From contig CAKQWG010000166.1 of NCBI GenBank assembly GCA_934278005.1, positions 1 to 6,896 of the forward strand: DNA of 6,896 nucleotides. Reading direction: 5' to 3'. Below the pieces are notes generated by a model. That model saw only the letters and a program-made list of their open reading frames with translations. It was not told where the DNA came from and made no database searches. The DNA is from an uncultured Pirellulaceae bacterium. GTDB taxonomy: Bacteria; Planctomycetota; Planctomycetia; Pirellulales; Pirellulaceae. Positions 1-6,733 of this stretch are shown here, piece after piece (the stretch's first letter is position 1; the number at the start of each line of letters is the position of its first letter). Position numbers and translations under genes: made by a program.

Positions 1-1
1 T

Positions 2-2503
2 TTATAGCCAGCCTTGGGCCACTAGGCTGTAGCGAACAACTAGACTGGCCACTACGACGCTGACGATACTCATTAGTTTGATGAGGATATTCAAGCTGGG
101 GCCACTGGTATCCTTAAACGGATCGCCTACGGTGTCACCCACCACGGCGGCTTTGTGAGCCGGCGAGCCCTTGCCGCCGAGTTTGCCGCTTTCGATATAC
201 TTCTTGGCGTTGTCCCACGAGCCGCCAGAATTGGCCATAAACAGAGCCACGCAGAATCCGGACGAAAGCGAACCGGCCAGCAATCCCAGCACGCCACCCA
301 CGCCCAGCACTAGCCCGGTTATCACCGGTGTTAACAAGCCGAGCATGGCGGGTAGGATCATTTCCCACTGAGCCGCGCGGGTGCTGATCAAAATCGGGCG
401 CTGGTAATCCGGCTTGACTTGTCCAGTGAGGATGCCCGGCGTTTCGCGCAGTTGTCGACGCACCTCGTCGACCATGCCATGCGCAGCGCGACCGACGGCC
501 TTCATCGTTAGCGAACAGAACACGAAAGTAGTCATCGCGCCTAAGAACAGGCCGATGAGCACGCGCGGGTTCATGATCGTGGCTTCGTAGTAGCTGGTAA
601 AGTCACCCAGAGTGGCCGACTGCAGTCGCTTCAATTGGCCTCCGCTAGGGACAAAGGTGGCTTGCTGTTCGTCGTGCGCGCGACCGGTTGCGATCAATTC
701 TGCGGGAATAAGCCGCGGCCCCATCGCGAAGTCGAGCTCTTTCCACAAGGACGCGATGCGCTCGTCGCGGCGCGTATCGGGCGTCACGAGAAAGGTTTCT
801 GTGGCGGTGCCTTGCTTGTAAATCACCAGGCCGGGGGACAGCTTGTAGTAGCCGTCCGCATCGAGCGTTTGGGAGGCCTGAGTCGACCAGCGTTCAAAAC
901 CGATGCGAACCTCTTCCACGTAGGCGGCCAGCAGGGCCAAAGCCGTTAAAGCCGCCGAGCCGATGGCAAACCCCTTGCCGGTGGCGGCGGTGGTATTGCC
1001 CAGCGAATCCAGCGCGTCGGTCCGCTCGCGGACTTGGCTTTCCAAACCGGCCATTTCCGCATTGCCACCGGCGTTGTCGGCAATTGGCCCATAGGCGTCC
1101 GTGGCGAGCGTTATGCCCAGCGTGCTGAGCATTCCCACGGCGCTAATACCCACGCCGTACAGTCCTAGGGCGAAGTACTGGGGGTCGTCTAGATTCCAAC
1201 CGCAGGCGAAGCCGAAGGCCGCCATCATGGCGGAGCAGATGATGAGCACCGGTGCCCAGACGCTGCCCATACCGTCGGCGATGCCGGTGATAATGATGGT
1301 GGCTACGCCCGTTTCCGCCTCGGCGGCCAGCTTCTGTGTGGGGCGGTAGTGATCGCTGGTCGCATACTCGGTGAATTTGCCGATCAGCCAACCAGCGGCT
1401 AGGCCAATCATGACGCTGAAGGCAACGCCGGGGACGGTGCCCCAGAGCAGCGTGCCTGGTGCAGCGGGCATCAGCCACCAGGTCAGTCCCAGCGTGGCAA
1501 TGCAGACTGTGATTGACGAAAAGTTGATGCCGCGGCCGAGCGCATCGAGCAGGTTCTTTTGGTCGGCGTCCTCTTTGGTTCGCACGAGATACATGCCGGC
1601 GATCGACAGCAAGATGCCAACCCCTGCCAATACCATTGGCAGCAGGATGGCGGATAGCTGATTGGCCTGACGCTCCTCGGGAGACAGCCCGGGAATTAAA
1701 TTGGGGCTGGCAAAGGCGGCCACGCCCAGAGCGGCGGTCGCCAAAATGGAACCACAGTACGACTCGTACAGATCGGCCCCCATGCCGGCCACGTCCCCCA
1801 CATTGTCCCCGACGTTATCGGCGATGGTGGCGGGATTGCGAGGCGAATCCTCGGCCATGCTCTGTTCAACTTTGCCAACCAAGTCGGCCCCGACGTCCGC
1901 TGCCTTGGTAAAGATGCCCCCACCGACTCTGGCGAACAGGGCCTGCGCGCTGGCTCCCATGGTAAAGCACAACATGGCGACTGAAATGGCCTCTAGGGAC
2001 ATAGCTTGATCAGCACCGGCGATCAGGGGCCAGACCCAGTACAGAAATGCAAACCAGAGGGTAATGTAGGCTAGGCCTAAACCAACCACGGTCAAACCCA
2101 ACACCGCGCCGCTGCGAAAGGCTACGCGCAGCCCCTGGTTGAGCGAGGTGCGCGCGGCCTGGGCGGTCCGAGAGCTGGCTTGGGTGGCCGTCTTCATGCC
2201 CAGCCAACCGCTCAGGCCTGAGAAAAAGCCGCCTGTCAAAAACGCTAGCGGGACGAATTTGCTTTGTAAGTTAAAACCATAAGCAGCCACAGCTAATAAG
2301 ATCGCAATGGCTATAAAAACTAAAAAGACCACCCAGTACTGCTGACGCAAATAAGTATCAGCACCGGTGCGGACGGCCGCCGCAATAAACCGCATCTCAT
2401 CGTTGCCCTCATCGCAAGTCATCATCAACTTGTAAAACAGGTAGGCCTGTACGAGGGCACACATCGAACAAGCGAAAGCGATCAACCAAATCACAACGTC
2501 CAT
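2..2503 (-). CDS. hppA: K+-dependent membrane-bound ion-pumping pyrophosphatase, complete
   Basis: This integral membrane enzyme (833 aa) hydrolyses pyrophosphate on the cytoplasmic side and pumps Na+ and/or H+ out. Seen: the substrate signature [11 protein letters not shown] at residues 203-213, then the metal-binding stretch [18 protein letters not shown] at about 223-240, [11 protein letters not shown] at 476-486, and the C-terminal [20 protein letters not shown] at about 789-808. About 16 hydrophobic helices are expected for the family, and many are evident. The position that is Lys in K+-independent enzymes is Ala here ([11 protein letters not shown]506, with G509), which predicts K+ dependence. 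E247 in GADLYESY sits where Na+-pumping members carry their gate glutamate, but some H+ pumps share it, so the ion is unsettled. Usual length is about 660-770 aa; the excess is mainly an insert at about 541-633. Start: ATG at 2503 opens directly into the first helix; the Shine-Dalgarno is weak. Stop: TAA at 4-2. Divergent from the small gene at 2861. Family is certain; ion specificity is inference. Confidence 0.97.
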   Translation of the reverse strand: MDVVIWLIAFACSMCALVQAYLFYKLMMTCDEGNDEMRFIAAAVRTGADTYLRQQYWVVFLVFIAIAILLAVAAYGFNLQSKFVPLAFLTGGFFSGLSGWLGMKTATQASSRTAQAARTSLNQGLRVAFRSGAVLGLTVVGLGLAYITLWFAFLYWVWPLIAGADQAMSLEAISVAMLCFTMGASAQALFARVGGGIFTKAADVGADLVGKVEQSMAEDSPRNPATIADNVGDNVGDVAGMGADLYESYCGSILATAALGVAAFASPNLIPGLSPEERQANQLSAILLPMVLAGVGILLSIAGMYLVRTKEDADQKNLLDALGRGINFSSITVCIATLGLTWWLMPAAPGTLLWGTVPGVAFSVMIGLAAGWLIGKFTEYATSDHYRPTQKLAAEAETGVATIIITGIADGMGSVWAPVLIICSAMMAAFGFACGWNLDDPQYFALGLYGVGISAVGMLSTLGITLATDAYGPIADNAGGNAEMAGLESQVRERTDALDSLGNTTAATGKGFAIGSAALTALALLAAYVEEVRIGFERWSTQASQTLDADGYYKLSPGLVIYKQGTATETFLVTPDTRRDERIASLWKELDFAMGPRLIPAELIATGRAHDEQQATFVPSGGQLKRLQSATLGDFTSYYEATIMNPRVLIGLFLGAMTTFVFCSLTMKAVGRAAHGMVDEVRRQLRETPGILTGQVKPDYQRPILISTRAAQWEMILPAMLGLLTPVITGLVLGVGGVLGLLAGSLSSGFCVALFMANSGGSWDNAKKYIESGKLGGKGSPAHKAAVVGDTVGDPFKDTSGPSLNILIKLMSIVSVVVASLVVRYSLVAQGWL

Positions 2504-2635
2504 GACGGATGTGTTCCAAATTCACTGGTGGAGACTTACGGATGAAGAACCAAACGTGTCCTGCGATCGACCGACCGGCAGGAAGCGTAACGACTCACTG
2601 CACAGGCCGGGGGCGACACGCCAGGCGATCCTAAG

Positions 2636-2657
2636 AATAGCATTTTTCAATGCTATT
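2636..2657. repeat. Perfect 9-bp inverted repeat (hairpin) upstream of both divergent genes
   Basis: The arms AATAGCATT (2636-2644) and AATGCTATT (2649-2657) are perfectly complementary around a TTTC loop. The stem can be extended by CCT (2630-2632) with AGG (2658-2660) across a three-base bulge. No T-run follows on either strand, so it is not a typical intrinsic terminator. It lies about 130 bp before the hppA start and 200 bp before the small gene, so an operator or a leader-RNA structure is possible. The structure is seen directly; the role is unknown. Confidence 0.6.
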
Positions 2658-2704
2658 AGGGAAGTGGGGGATGGCTGCTTGTTTTCCTCAAGTGCTAGTT
2701 AGTG

Positions 2705-2718
2705 GTCTAAGTTTAGAC
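2705..2718. promoter_or_regulatory. Short dyad GTCTAA-GT-TTAGAC, candidate regulator site
   Basis: A perfect 6-bp inverted repeat with a two-base centre. Its outer arms GTCTA and TAGAC recur in a second dyad 107 bp downstream (2811-2826). Palindromes of this size are typical of dimeric repressor sites, but no regulator gene is in the window and chance cannot be excluded. Confidence 0.3.
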
Positions 2719-2810
2719 TTTGGGGCGTGTGCGAGCGAATGGCGGCGAATCTCCCGCGGCAATCTTCCAAATTTTATCAGAATGCGCGTAAGGCGACCGG
2801 CTTCTCCAAC

Positions 2811-2826
2811 GTCTATATATCTAGAC
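2811..2826 (+). promoter_or_regulatory. Dyad GTCTA-N6-TAGAC overlapping a TATATAT candidate -10
   Basis: The arms GTCTA (2811-2815) and TAGAC (2822-2826) flank and overlap TATATAT (2814-2820), the most AT-rich promoter-like element before the small gene. Used as a -10, it would place transcription start near 2826 and give a leader of about 35 nt. No convincing -35 box is seen. A regulator bound to this dyad would cover the promoter. This is inference from pattern only. Confidence 0.3.
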
Positions 2827-2846
2827 CGCTTTGAGTTTTCTAGCCT

Positions 2847-2852
2847 AAGGAG
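2847..2852 (+). promoter_or_regulatory. Ribosome binding site AAGGAG of the small gene
   Basis: AAGGAG is a near-consensus Shine-Dalgarno site and the clearest in the window. It is followed by GTG at 2852 and ATG at 2855, 2858 and 2861. GTG overlaps the site and the first ATG is only 2 nt away. The ATGs at 2858 (5 nt) and 2861 (8 nt) have workable spacing, which decides the start in favour of one of these two. Confidence 0.7.
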
Positions 2853-2860
2853 TGATGATG

Positions 2861-3130
2861 ATGAGTAGCGTGGACAGCACAGCGCATCGAGCCCCCGCGC
2901 ACCAGGTTCGTTTGGGGCGGATTAAGGCCACGATCTGGGAGAATGCCACTGAGCATGGCGTGCGTCACAACGTATCGCTTGCCAAGATTTATAAAGATGG
3001 CGAACACTGGAAGGAGACGCACTATTTTGGCCGCGATGACTTGCCGCTGGTCGAGAAAGTGGCCGACCTGGCCCATTCGTGGATCTACGGACATGGCGTT
3101 TCGCATCGCACCAACCCCGATGAGCATTAG
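2861..3130 (+). CDS. Small conserved protein of unknown function
   Basis: This encodes an 89-aa soluble protein with no signal peptide, membrane segment or catalytic motif that I recognise. After a loose tail of about 15 residues, the sequence reads as two or three strands (VRLGRIKATIWEN at 16-28, VRHNVSLAKIYKDG at 34-47, then W50 and YFGRDDLP at 55-62) and an amphipathic helix (LVEKVADLAHSWIY at 63-76). The GVRHNV and FGRDDLP blocks look strongly conserved, and I recall similar short hypothetical proteins in planctomycetes and other bacteria without an established function. The strand-then-helix pattern with basic and aromatic residues could suit nucleic-acid binding, but this is speculative. 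Start: ATG at 2861, 8 nt after AAGGAG; ATG at 2858 is nearly as good and would add one Met. It is divergent from hppA, convergent with hpnE, and probably monocistronic. Confident that it is a real gene; function unknown. Confidence 0.85.
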   Translation: MSSVDSTAHRAPAHQVRLGRIKATIWENATEHGVRHNVSLAKIYKDGEHWKETHYFGRDDLPLVEKVADLAHSWIYGHGVSHRTNPDEH

Positions 3131-3175
3131 CCTGCCATTGCCCATTTAGGACCGAAGGTTCGGCAGATTACCCAG

Positions 3176-3194
3176 CCCCGGCTGAAGGCCGGGG
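3176..3194. terminator. GC-rich hairpin between convergent gene ends
   Basis: CCCCGGC (3176-3182) and GCCGGGG (3188-3194) form a perfect 7-bp stem around TGAAG. It sits between the stop of the small plus-strand gene (3130) and the stop of hpnE (3272, minus strand), where a bidirectional terminator would be expected. A weaker CCGAA/TTCGG pair lies just before it (3152-3163). No T-run follows on either strand, so it may instead be a dispersed intergenic repeat or an RNA 3'-end stabiliser. Confidence 0.4.
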
Positions 3195-3271
3195 AAATAG
3201 TTACGCTTGTGCAACGGTGATTTCCTCACAATACCAACCTTTTCGCAGTCCAGCATTAGCCGCCGTCCCAG

Positions 3272-4723
3272 CTATGCACCGAGCGGCCGACAGACGATGC
3301 GCGGAGACGCTGTATGGTTTGATCGCAAAAGATTTTCAGCCGCTTGGAAGCCGCTCAGGACGGCTCCTTCCATCGTGGCGGGCCAGCCGGTGGCAGTCCA
3401 GTCGCCGGCGAGCATCAACCGCGGTGTGATGATTCCACTGGGCCGCCGTGAGTACGAGGCGGAAGTGGTAGAAAATACTGCCTGTGGATCGGTCACGATG
3501 TGGTGCCGCAGTAAGCGCGCGTCGCACACTTGCGGAAAAACTTGGCTCAGATCTTCTTGAATGCGCTGCGCTATGTCTCCGGCCTGGCAGCCGCGCAGAT
3601 TCCGCGAGGCGCTGATCACAATCTGATAGTAATGCCCATCTCGAATTGCAGCGGATGTCTCCTCCACAAGGTGCTCCTTGGGGAACACCCACTGACAGAG
3701 ACGTCCGACAATGGCGGCGTGCGGAAGCTCCAGCCACCGACGATCCCACCACGTGTGAACGCCCGTGATGGCCGAGCTGTGCAACTGTGTTGCCTGATCC
3801 GCGATGCCAGACAATCCGGCGCAGTCGCTGCCAAAGTCCAGCTTGCTAAGCTGATGCCAGGGCACTGCAATTACCAGCGCGTCGGCAGCCAAGGTGGCTC
3901 GTCGCGCGGTGACACGGATCTGCCCGCCGCTGGAGTAGTCGATGGCCAGGGCCGGGCTGCCTAGGTGGATGTCCACTTGGTGGTTCCGCAATTGTTCTGC
4001 AGCGCGAGTGCCGAACAGTTCGCCCAAGGGGCGCGAGGGGACCAACAGATGGAAAGCTTGGCGATGCCGCATGAAGCCGTCCTGCAGGACTTTGGCCACA
4101 GCAGCTAGGCTGACACGCGATAGATCTTCGCCCAGCGCGCTGACCACAATGGTCGCCCAGAATCGTTCGATAGCGTGCGCCGTTTGTCCGCGTTGCTGAA
4201 GCCAGTCGAGCGCGGACTGCGATTGGCAGGCGGCGTCGAGCGTCAATTTATCGATAGCGGTTAGTCCGCGGGCTATGCTTGCGCGATCTCGCCAGTTCAA
4301 TCCGGGCCAGCGCACTAGCCAGCCCGCCAAATGCAGGGGGGCCGGCAGCAGTGGCAAAGCTTTGAGCGGCCGGTACTGGCCATCCGGCCCGAAAAAGTGC
4401 AGCTGGCGATGTTCCTGCCACGATTGCTGTTGGCCGAGCCATTCGATCAACTGCTTGAGATTGGTGCAGCAGCCCATCCCCACGTGTTGGCAGTAGTCGA
4501 TATTTTCCGGCTCGCCGCTGTGCGGACCTTCGACCGTGAATGAGCCTGTGCGACCGCCCAGACGCATGCGGCCTTCGACGAGTGCCACGCGCACACCATG
4601 TTTGGCTAGAGCTAGTGAGGCAGCGATACCCGCCAGACCACCGCCAACCACGATGGCGGAGCGCATGGCCAAATCACGGCTGGGCTGCGCAGGGAGTTGG
4701 TGGCTGGTGCGTGGATTGAGCAT
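3272..4723 (-). CDS. hpnE: Hydroxysqualene dehydroxylase, FAD-dependent (HpnE)
   Basis: HpnE reductively removes the hydroxyl of hydroxysqualene to give squalene, the last step of the HpnCDE route. It belongs to the amine-oxidase/phytoene-desaturase flavoprotein superfamily. Seen in the 483 aa: a Rossmann FAD-binding fold beginning AIVVGGGLAGIAASLALA (23-40), E50 at the end of the second strand for the ribose, LGGRT at 55-59, the HpnE-like block YCQHVGMGCCTNL (77-89), and the C-terminal FAD motif MLAGDWTATGWPATMEGA (437-454). The length is close to the family norm of about 420-480 aa. The ATG at 4723 has a weak GGA 8 nt upstream; Met20 (4666) starts just before the Rossmann strand and is a plausible alternative that would remove a 19-residue disordered tail. 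It lies 27 bp after the hpnC-hpnD stop, so it is almost certainly co-transcribed. The stop is TAG at 3274-3272. Function follows from the family and the operon partners. Confidence 0.94.
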   Translation of the reverse strand: MLNPRTSHQLPAQPSRDLAMRSAIVVGGGLAGIAASLALAKHGVRVALVEGRMRLGGRTGSFTVEGPHSGEPENIDYCQHVGMGCCTNLKQLIEWLGQQQSWQEHRQLHFFGPDGQYRPLKALPLLPAPLHLAGWLVRWPGLNWRDRASIARGLTAIDKLTLDAACQSQSALDWLQQRGQTAHAIERFWATIVVSALGEDLSRVSLAAVAKVLQDGFMRHRQAFHLLVPSRPLGELFGTRAAEQLRNHQVDIHLGSPALAIDYSSGGQIRVTARRATLAADALVIAVPWHQLSKLDFGSDCAGLSGIADQATQLHSSAITGVHTWWDRRWLELPHAAIVGRLCQWVFPKEHLVEETSAAIRDGHYYQIVISASRNLRGCQAGDIAQRIQEDLSQVFPQVCDARLLRHHIVTDPQAVFSTTSASYSRRPSGIITPRLMLAGDWTATGWPATMEGAVLSGFQAAENLLRSNHTASPRIVCRPLGA

Positions 4724-4750
4724 AGTTGGATTCCGCAGGCAGCGATTGCT

Positions 4751-6733
4751 TCACCGAACCAACAGTCTGCTAGGAGCCATCGTGTGCATGGCCAGCAGCC
4801 GAAGCCGTTGACGTTTGGGCAGCACAAGCTTTTGACCGGTCCACAGTCGCTCTTTGTTGGCCATCAAACGGTTCAGCAAGTCACGATAGCTGTGCCACAT
4901 TAACGAGAACATGCGCTGGCTGCGCGGACTCAACACATGAATCGTCGGCCAACCGGCACGATAGAGCTGCTCGGCACGCTGGGCCACTTCGTCCAGCATC
5001 GACCGCCAGTCGCCTGTGGGTTGGCCAGCTAACCAAGCCGCGTTGTCGATTGAGTATTTGTCAAACAGCGGTTGTGGCACATAGATGCGACGCGTTTGAG
5101 CGTCCTGGCCAATATCGCGTAGGATGTTGGTCAGTTGAAAAGCGGTGCCGCAGTCGATAGCGGCTTGGGTCGGAATTGGACCACGTTCCGGCGAGTGCCA
5201 AATGTGGGTGCAGGCTAGGCCAACCGTGGATGCCACGTGATAGCAGTAATGGTGTAGCTCCTGCCAGTCGGCAGGCTGCTTATGCTGCACGTCCAGCTGC
5301 ACGCCTGTGATGATTCCATCGAGCAGGCTGAGCGGAATATTGTAGTTCGCTGCGCAGCGCGCTAAGGCGGGCCAAATGGGGACATGCTCGCTGGTTAGAT
5401 GCTCGCTGGTTAGATGTTGACTGGTTAGATGTTGGCTGGCCGGGCTGGGCTGAGGCTGGCAATGTTGCCAGAGCTCAGTCCGCCAGGACTCCAAATGAGC
5501 GGTGCGCAGTTCGGGTGGTTGCGGGTTATCGGCCAGGTCATCGGTAATTCGCGCAAAGGCGTACAGCGCGCACATGGCTTGGCGGCGGGGCGGTTCGAGC
5601 AGGGCAAACGAGTTATAGAAGCTGCTCTGGCTGTCCCGGCAAATGTGCACACACCGCCGACGGCTGTCTCGCAGTGGTTTCGATTCGGGTTCGAGGTGAT
5701 TGAGCTTGGCCGTCGCCGCACTTTTCGACGGCTGTTGCCAATCGAGGTGTGAGAGATTGAGGGGGATATTAGGCGTCACAGGGCTATCGAGGCCCAAGGG
5801 CGCAGTAGGCCTTAACAAGGATTTGGCCATGAGCTTGGCTTGAGTGACTTTGGTCAGCCTTGGGCGGTGGGTCCACACGTCAAACTGCCGAGCCTCAATG
5901 GCTTGCAAAATAGCCAGTCCACCGCGAACAAATAAATCGATGTCGGTTTTTAGCCACCGTGGTACCAGCCGTACGAGCGGCCAGCCCTCAAGCAGATAGC
6001 CGCGAGCCAGCTGGACCCACTGCGACAGTGCGCTGCGCAGTTCGGGGGTGGCTTGACGGCGGAGCAACATGGCTTCATCGACGCCGTGAAGGCACCATCG
6101 CGATCGTGGCAGGTAGATCCGCCCGCGCTCCGCGTCGCGCGACATGTCTTGACAGAAATTGGCCAATTGCAGCCCGCTGCAGATCGCATCGCTGTACGCT
6201 ACGCTGGCAGGGGTGACGGCCCGGGCCAGTTGTAATAAGATGCGGCCGACGGGATTGGCCGAACGGCCACAATAGTCCAGCAGTTGTTGATCGTCGGCAT
6301 AACGCTGCACGTGCTGGTCTTGGCGGAATGCGCTTAGAAGCTGGCGAAAAGGGGCAAGATCCAAGTGATGCCGCTCGATGGTTTGGCGCAGGGCTAGCAG
6401 GATCGGATGCCGCGGCGGATTGATCACGCACCGCTCCAGCTCTGCCTGCCACCAATCGAGCAATTCCAAGGCGGTTCGAGAATCGTGTGTTTCGTCCGCT
6501 AGGTCGTCTGACCAGCGACAAAACGCATACAGGTTGTGAAAGTCCTGCTTTAATGAGCGGGGCAGGAGCAGCGAGGCGACAATAAAGTTTTCTGGATGAG
6601 CGGCTGACCAGCGCCTGCAGTAGGCCTGGGCCTGCCGCAGTGACGGCGTGTGCGTCTGGCCTGGACCGTATTTGGCCAGTTCTCCAGGCAGTGCCACCCT
6701 TTTTGAGGTCGTGCTCAGGTCGAATTCCAGCAT
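4751..6733 (-). CDS. hpnC-hpnD: Fused hydroxysqualene synthase (HpnC) and presqualene diphosphate synthase (HpnD)
   Basis: One uninterrupted 660-aa frame contains two complete head-to-head prenyl synthase domains. The N-terminal half (about 28-305) is HpnC-like: ENFIVASLLLP at 48-58, first Asp-rich motif DDLADE (76-81), SANPVGR (158-164) and second motif QDMSRDAERGRIYLP (195-209). The C-terminal half (about 360-655) is HpnD-like: SFYNSF (371-376), first motif DDLADN (398-403), HYCYHVASTVGL (495-506) and second motif RDIGQDAQTRRIYVP (539-553). HpnD joins two farnesyl diphosphates into presqualene diphosphate and HpnC converts this to hydroxysqualene, so the fusion joins consecutive steps. The two are normally separate proteins of roughly 280-300 aa. 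The linker (about 306-360) is rich in Pro, Ser and Leu. Both Asp pairs are intact in both halves, so both should be active. The ATG at 6733 has no clear Shine-Dalgarno. A GTG at 5779 in the linker could restart translation but has no ribosome binding site. First gene of the operon with hpnE. A repeat-rich loop lies at 433-450. Confidence 0.93.
   Translation of the reverse strand: MLEFDLSTTSKRVALPGELAKYGPGQTHTPSLRQAQAYCRRWSAAHPENFIVASLLLPRSLKQDFHNLYAFCRWSDDLADETHDSRTALELLDWWQAELERCVINPPRHPILLALRQTIERHHLDLAPFRQLLSAFRQDQHVQRYADDQQLLDYCGRSANPVGRILLQLARAVTPASVAYSDAICSGLQLANFCQDMSRDAERGRIYLPRSRWCLHGVDEAMLLRRQATPELRSALSQWVQLARGYLLEGWPLVRLVPRWLKTDIDLFVRGGLAILQAIEARQFDVWTHRPRLTKVTQAKLMAKSLLRPTAPLGLDSPVTPNIPLNLSHLDWQQPSKSAATAKLNHLEPESKPLRDSRRRCVHICRDSQSSFYNSFALLEPPRRQAMCALYAFARITDDLADNPQPPELRTAHLESWRTELWQHCQPQPSPASQHLTSQHLTSEHLTSEHVPIWPALARCAANYNIPLSLLDGIITGVQLDVQHKQPADWQELHHYCYHVASTVGLACTHIWHSPERGPIPTQAAIDCGTAFQLTNILRDIGQDAQTRRIYVPQPLFDKYSIDNAAWLAGQPTGDWRSMLDEVAQRAEQLYRAGWPTIHVLSPRSQRMFSLMWHSYRDLLNRLMANKERLWTGQKLVLPKRQRLRLLAMHTMAPSRLLVR
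5385..5440 (-). repeat. 15-bp tandem repeat inside the HpnD half
   Basis: On the plus strand the unit TGCTCGCTGGTTAGA (5385-5399) is repeated exactly at 5400-5414, with two changes at 5415-5429 and as a partial copy at 5430-5440. Because the unit is a multiple of three, it encodes a pentapeptide repeat (SQHLT, SQHLT, SEHLT, SEH) at residues 433-450. It falls after the first Asp-rich motif, apparently in a loop between helices, and keeps the frame open. It looks like recent replication slippage in a tolerant loop. Confidence 0.85.

Larger units (their letters stand above)
2504..2860. other. Divergent intergenic region between hppA and the small plus-strand gene
   Basis: This stretch of about 350 bp must carry the promoters of two divergent genes. 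It contains a 9-bp-stem hairpin (2636-2657), two dyads with shared GTCTA/TAGAC arms (2705-2718 and 2811-2826) and an AAGGAG ribosome binding site (2847-2852). Short open frames on the plus strand (for example 2502-2702 and 2650-2868) have no ribosome binding site or recognisable protein character and look like chance. I could not assign a confident -35/-10 pair in either direction; the TATATAT at 2814-2820 is the best candidate -10 for the plus-strand gene. Confidence 0.6.

Noticed and set aside
135..2207. Several open frames of 60-110 codons on both strands within the pyrophosphatase gene
   Set aside because: They lie over highly conserved hppA codons, lack ribosome binding sites and give Arg/Pro/Ser-rich products typical of shifted frames in GC-rich DNA.
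2502..2868. Two plus-strand open frames (2502-2702 and 2650-2868) in the divergent intergenic region
   Set aside because: There is no ribosome binding site or recognisable domain, and the second runs into the ribosome binding site and start of the real small gene.
2840..3145. A 101-codon minus-strand frame opposite the small plus-strand gene
   Set aside because: The plus-strand frame has a strong AAGGAG site and protein-like conserved blocks; the opposite frame has neither.
3336..4903. Open frames of 64-144 codons overlapping hpnE on both strands
   Set aside because: hpnE has clear FAD motifs throughout its full length, so these are shadow frames.
5777..5779. A GTG codon in the linker as a separate start for HpnD
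   Set aside because: It has no Shine-Dalgarno and there is no stop codon between the two domains; a single fused product is the simpler reading, although internal initiation cannot be excluded.
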